A stretch of DNA of 45,959 nucleotides from Deltaproteobacteria bacterium. Lineage in GTDB: Bacteria; Myxococcota; JADLHZ01. How positions within the stretch are numbered: the first letter of the stretch is position 1; each line of letters opens with the position of its first letter. Below, piece by piece: positions 42,696 through 45,959 of the stretch. The position numbers and the translations under genes were made by a program. The notes under the pieces are model-generated. The model was not told the DNA's origin, did no database searches, and saw only the letters and a program-made list of their open reading frames with translations. The stretch is from the NCBI GenBank assembly GCA_020848545.1, contig JADLHZ010000134.1, forward strand, positions 1 to 45,959, in the 5' to 3' direction.

Positions 42696-43368
42696 CCGTC
42701 ACTACCAGACCGTCGACCAAGCGGACGAGGCGATCTGCCCGCTCGAGCACCATCGGATCGTGAGAAGAGAAGATGAAGGTGATGCCACGCTCGCGGTTGA
42801 GCTCACGCATCAGGTCCATCAGCGCGGCGCCGGTCGCTTGATCGAGGTTGGCCGTCGGCTCGTCCGCGAGCACCACCGCGGGTTGCGACACAATCGCGCG
42901 CGCGACCGCGACCCGCTGCTGCTGCCCGCCGCTCATTTTCAGGGGCCGAGAATCGAGAAAGGGCGAGAGGCCCATGCGCTCGAAGATCGCCTTGACCTTG
43001 TCGCGCCGCTCCTTTGCGCTGACGCCCTTCAGCTCGAGCACGTAGCCCGCGTTCTCGGCGGCGGTGAGCACCGGCACCAGATTGTACGACTGAAACACGA
43101 AGCCGATGCGATCGCGGCGCAGATCCGCGAGCGCCTTGCGCGACAAGCCCGAGAGCGCCACGCCGTCGACGCGCACCTCACCCGACGATGGCGCGTCGAG
43201 CCCGCCGATCAGATTGAGCAGCGTCGTTTTGCCGGAGCCGCTCGGGCCGGCGAACGCCATGAACTCGCCGCGCTCGACGGCGAGCGTCACGCCGCGCAGC
43301 GCGTGGGACGGCGTCTGTCCCTTCTCGGCGTAGACGCGGGTGACGTTGTCGACTTCGATGACGGGCAT
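42676..43368 (-). CDS. ABC transporter ATP-binding protein (LolD/MacB-like)
   Basis: A 230-residue ATPase of full length: Walker A GPSGSGKTT, Q-loop FVFQSYNLVP, signature MSGGQQQRVA, Walker B AVVLADEPTANLD, switch His in SSHD. It belongs to the group that powers FtsX-type permeases (LolCDE, MacB), which use mechanical force to extract or push envelope substrates. It follows the second permease gene by 16 bases and overlaps the barrel gene. Confidence 0.92.
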   Translation of the reverse strand: MPVIEVDNVTRVYAEKGQTPSHALRGVTLAVERGEFMAFAGPSGSGKTTLLNLIGGLDAPSSGEVRVDGVALSGLSRKALADLRRDRIGFVFQSYNLVPVLTAAENAGYVLELKGVSAKERRDKVKAIFERMGLSPFLDSRPLKMSGGQQQRVAVARAIVSQPAVVLADEPTANLDQATGAALMDLMRELNRERGITFIFSSHDPMVLERADRLVRLVDGLVVTDEKRAR

Positions 43369-43384
43369 GGTGTGCTCTTCCTTC

Positions 43385-44623
43385 TCAGGTCTTGCGCAGC
43401 GCCTCGGCCGGTAAGAGGCGCGTGATCCGCGAGGCCGGGTAGAGACCGACGATGAGCGTCATGACGTAGACGAACGCCGTCGCGCGCGCGATCTCGGCCG
43501 GGCTGAAGCGGGTCTTGATCAGCGACGAGATGGTCGCGCCCTCGAACTGGTAAGACTCCGTCCCGGGGACGAAGTTGATCCCGGCGTGGGAAAAATACCA
43601 AGCGAGCAGGCCGCCCGTCAGCGCACCTCCCGCCGCGCTCAGCGTGGCGATCCAAAACGACTCGGCGAGCACGAGGTGCAGCACCCGCGACGGTCGCGTA
43701 CCGAGCGCCATCAGCACGCCGAACTCGCGCGTTCGTTCGAGCACCGACATCAGCATCGTGTTCAAGATGCCGAGCCCGACCAAGAAATAGACGAAGGTCG
43801 CGAGCGCGAGGGTGATGCTTCCCGTGTAAGCCTCCAGGCGCTTGAGCACCGGCAAGAGCTCGCCCCAGCTGAGCGCCTCGAAGCGAGCGCCGAGCGCCGT
43901 GTTCAGCTCTTTTGCCAAGGCGTCGGCCGCGTCCGGATCGTCGATCTGCACGACGAGCTGATGCGACGCTTCTGAGAGGCCCAAGAGCTCACGCGCGGCC
44001 GCCTTCGAGACGTAGACTTGTCGCTGCGCGATCGCCGGCGAGATCGAGTGAAACACGCCGCGCACGCGGAACAAGTCGGCGCCCATCTCGGCGTCTGCCC
44101 GCTGCACCATCAAGCGGAGTTTCGCGCCGACCTGCAACGCCAGGCGCTCGGCGAGCTGCTCGCCGATGAGCACGCCGTGGACGTCGTCCGGCGCGGGCAG
44201 GGCGCCGGCGCTGATGTGCTGCAAGTGCGCCGACAGCTTCGGCTCGTTGTCCCACTCGACCCCGAGAACGCTCACCGGCTCGTTGCCGCGCGCGCTGGTC
44301 GCAAGCCCGCGAGCGAGGACGCGGGCGCCGACTTGCGCCCCGGGCGGCAGGCGGAGCTTCTCGCGCCAGCCGGACGCGTCTTCCATCGCCACCGCGACAT
44401 CACGCTTGTCGCGAAAGCCGCGCGCGAAGATCTCGACGTGCCCGATGCCCGCGCTGTCGAGCTGATTCTTTGCGTCTTGCGCCATGCCGCCGACGAGCCC
44501 GGAGTAGAAGATGACGAGCACGAGCCCGACGCCGATGGCGCTCATGCTGATGACTGTGCGCCGGCGGTTGCGCCAGATGTTGCGCCAGCCGAGCGCGAGC
44601 GCGGATGTCAGCGCCGTGCTCAT
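43385..44623 (-). CDS. FtsX-type ABC permease 2
   Basis: A 412-residue inner-membrane protein. One N-terminal helix (AIGVGLVLVIFYSGLVGGM) after the WRNIWRNRRRT motif, a periplasmic MacB_PCD-like domain (about 50-270), and three C-terminal helices (SITLALATFVYFLVGLGILNTML; SRVLHLVLAESFWIATLSAAGGA; IARATAFVYVMTLIVGLYPA). It ends ITRLLPAEALRKT, the usual end of FtsX permeases. The ATG at 44623 overlaps the previous permease stop as ATGA; the longer reading upstream is antisense-like. Confidence 0.9.
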   Translation of the reverse strand: MSTALTSALALGWRNIWRNRRRTVISMSAIGVGLVLVIFYSGLVGGMAQDAKNQLDSAGIGHVEIFARGFRDKRDVAVAMEDASGWREKLRLPPGAQVGARVLARGLATSARGNEPVSVLGVEWDNEPKLSAHLQHISAGALPAPDDVHGVLIGEQLAERLALQVGAKLRLMVQRADAEMGADLFRVRGVFHSISPAIAQRQVYVSKAAARELLGLSEASHQLVVQIDDPDAADALAKELNTALGARFEALSWGELLPVLKRLEAYTGSITLALATFVYFLVGLGILNTMLMSVLERTREFGVLMALGTRPSRVLHLVLAESFWIATLSAAGGALTGGLLAWYFSHAGINFVPGTESYQFEGATISSLIKTRFSPAEIARATAFVYVMTLIVGLYPASRITRLLPAEALRKT

Positions 44624-45825
44624 GCGTGCCTCAAGGCTTCGACCGGCTTCAAGCGTGCGGCGCGCGCGGCCGGGATCAGCGCGCCGAGAAGCGCCGTGAG
44701 AAACGAGGTGAAGGCGGCGCCGATCAAGGTCTCCGGGTAGAGGCGCAGCACCATGCGGCTCGGCATGCGGACGCCCATGATGTCGCCTTGCATGATCGTG
44801 CCGAGATCCACCGTCCCCACGGCGTAGAGCGTGGCGGTCGCGATCACGACGCCGAGCGCGAAGCCGATCGCCGCCTGCCAGAACGCCTCGAGCAGCACCA
44901 TCGCGAGCAGGCGGCGCGGGCGCGTGCCGAGGGACGCGAGCACGCCGAGCTCGTGGGTGCGCTCGAAGACCGCCATCGTCATCGCGTTGAGCACGCCGAG
45001 CCCGACGATGAGGAAGATGACGAAGTCGAGGACGCCCTTGCTCTTCTTCTTGCTCTCGATGGTCTGCGTCATCTCCGGAAGGATCTCGCTCCACGACAAC
45101 GCCTCGAGCGTCTTCAGGTCGAGCGCGGTGCGGACTGCAGAGACTTCGGCGGAGACGTCGTCGCGCTCGGTCGGGAGCCGCACGACGATTTGGTGCACGC
45201 CTTCGCCGAGCGCAAAGAAGCTCTGCGCCTCGGCGAGCGGCAGCGCCACCGCCGCCGCGTCGAGCTCGGCGCTGCTCGACACGAAGATACCGCCGACGCG
45301 GTAGCGGTCGTTGGCGACCGAGCCGTCGGCAGCCTGGCTGACGAGCACGACCTCTTGGCCGACCCCGACCTCGAGATCGCGCGCGAGCTCCTTGCCGACG
45401 AGCACCGTGCGCGCCGCAGAAAGGAGCTCTCCTTCGACGACGCGATACAAGTGCGACGGGCCTGGCTCGAGCCCGAGCATCATCACCGGCGCCGATCGAT
45501 CACCGGCGCCCGCGAGGCCAGCCCCGATCACCCGCCGCTCGACCAGCGCTCCGGGCAGCGCGCCACGCAGCGCCGCTTCCACTTGCACCGGGTGTTTCAC
45601 CACGGTCGTCACCGCCGGCGCTTCCTGGTAGCCGAGGCCATGCACTTGGATGTGACCGATCAGGCCGGCCGTCACGTCGTGAAGGATCATGTCGAAGGCC
45701 ACTTGGCGGTAGCTGTTGAGGCCGACGAGCCCCGCCACCCCGAGGCTCAGCGTGATCATCGTGATCAGCGAACGCCGCGCGTTCCGCCACACATTGCGCC
45801 AGGCGATGACGATGAGCTGCAGCAT
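44620..45825 (-). CDS. FtsX-type ABC permease 1
   Basis: A 401-residue permease with the same plan as its partner: WRNVWRNARRSLITMITLSLGVAGLVGL at the start, a periplasmic domain, then three helices (GVLDFVIFLIVGLGVLNAMTM; LLAMVLLEAFWQAAIGFALGV; LIGAAFTSFLTALLGALIPA) and the ending ARLKPVEALRHA. Two different permeases with one ATPase resemble LolC/LolE/LolD, but here a barrel gene follows as well. First gene of the visible cluster. Confidence 0.9.
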   Translation of the reverse strand: MLQLIVIAWRNVWRNARRSLITMITLSLGVAGLVGLNSYRQVAFDMILHDVTAGLIGHIQVHGLGYQEAPAVTTVVKHPVQVEAALRGALPGALVERRVIGAGLAGAGDRSAPVMMLGLEPGPSHLYRVVEGELLSAARTVLVGKELARDLEVGVGQEVVLVSQAADGSVANDRYRVGGIFVSSSAELDAAAVALPLAEAQSFFALGEGVHQIVVRLPTERDDVSAEVSAVRTALDLKTLEALSWSEILPEMTQTIESKKKSKGVLDFVIFLIVGLGVLNAMTMAVFERTHELGVLASLGTRPRRLLAMVLLEAFWQAAIGFALGVVIATATLYAVGTVDLGTIMQGDIMGVRMPSRMVLRLYPETLIGAAFTSFLTALLGALIPAARAARLKPVEALRHA

Positions 45826-45835
45826 CTGTCTGGCT

Positions 45836-45870
45836 AGTCCTTCGACCGCATGAAGATTGCTCGTAGCCGT
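45836..45870 (-). repeat. 35-bp dispersed element, copy 2
   Basis: The minus strand matches the plus strand of 13131-13165 at 32 of 35 positions (blocks ACGGCTACGAGCAA and TTCATGCGGTCGAAG identical). It ends 10 bases before the first permease gene. Confidence 0.6.
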
Positions 45871-45915
45871 AGGCGTTGACGTCGCCGTCGCCGTCGCCGG
45901 TTTTTTGGGAGTGCG

Positions 45916-45959
45916 CTACGAGGTCATCTTGACGAGCATGGAGACGATGCGATGCAGGA
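45916..45959 (-). CDS. possible C-terminal end of an upstream gene (partial)
   Basis: One frame reads LHRIVSMLVKMTS and then a stop at 45916-45918. It could be the end of the gene preceding the export cluster; regulators or lipoprotein-sorting proteins are often found there. Too short to identify. Confidence 0.25.
   Translation of the reverse strand, partial: LHRIVSMLVKMTS

Noticed and set aside
45870-45912. Terminator at the T-run near the right edge
   Set aside because: The six T residues are preceded by GTCGCC triplet repeats rather than a clear stem.

Overview
This high-G+C window most likely comes from a myxobacterium (Myxococcota). Four things point there: a DUF2378-like protein, a type known from myxobacteria; a near-perfect match upstream of lexA to the LexA site I recall for Myxococcus xanthus; Ser/Thr-kinase signalling genes; and many lipoproteins carrying collagen-like Gly-X-Thr or Gly-X-Ser linkers. 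The assignment is an inference from gene content. There is no rRNA or tRNA, no CRISPR array and no intact insertion sequence. No gene-free gap exceeds 300 bases.

Left part (1-8000): a YheS-like ABC-F ATPase, then a surface-protein block. It holds a large Ig-like lipoprotein and three paralogous secreted proteins that share one layout: signal peptide, beta-type head, FF-x-x-x-C ... GAP-x-C neck, Gly-X-Thr collagen-like stalk, Cys-rich tip. Two of the three overlap each other and a small Cys-rich lipoprotein, with a Pal/OmpA lipoprotein just upstream.

Regulatory part (8000-18000): a sigma-like factor paired with a membrane Ser/Thr kinase that carries an anti-sigma-type zinc motif; a hypothetical gene preceded by a 22/23-bp tandem repeat array; an ECF sigma factor overlapping its probable membrane anti-sigma partner; a 634-residue protein shaped like type III secretion pore-forming translocators; fxsA; dihydrolipoyl dehydrogenase; and lexA with its SOS site.

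Middle (18000-32400): a membrane protein with a SanA/YdcF-type protein, a metallophosphoesterase, the DUF2378-like protein, an acetoacetate-decarboxylase-like/ketopantoate-reductase-like gene pair, a MopE-like metal-binding beta-helix lipoprotein, a WD40/TolB-like propeller lipoprotein with a collagen-like linker, an acyl-CoA dehydrogenase and an SGNH-hydrolase-like lipoprotein.

Right part (32400-45959): a FIST-domain protein translationally coupled to a hybrid histidine kinase (NosP-like arrangement), a VapBC-type module abutting a truncated exoprotein remnant, a secreted HEIGH zinc metallopeptidase, a second VapBC module with an operator-like palindrome, a lipoprotein with nine perfect copies of a 9-bp repeat, an IS256-type transposase scrap, and a four-gene FtsX/FtsX/ATPase/outer-membrane-barrel export cluster.

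Six gene pairs overlap by exactly four bases (ATGA or GTGA), which supports many of the start choices. The most unusual items are the collagen-like trio, the 22/23-bp array, the translocator-like protein, the sigma/kinase pair, and a 35-bp element found both before the ECF sigma gene and before the FtsX cluster.
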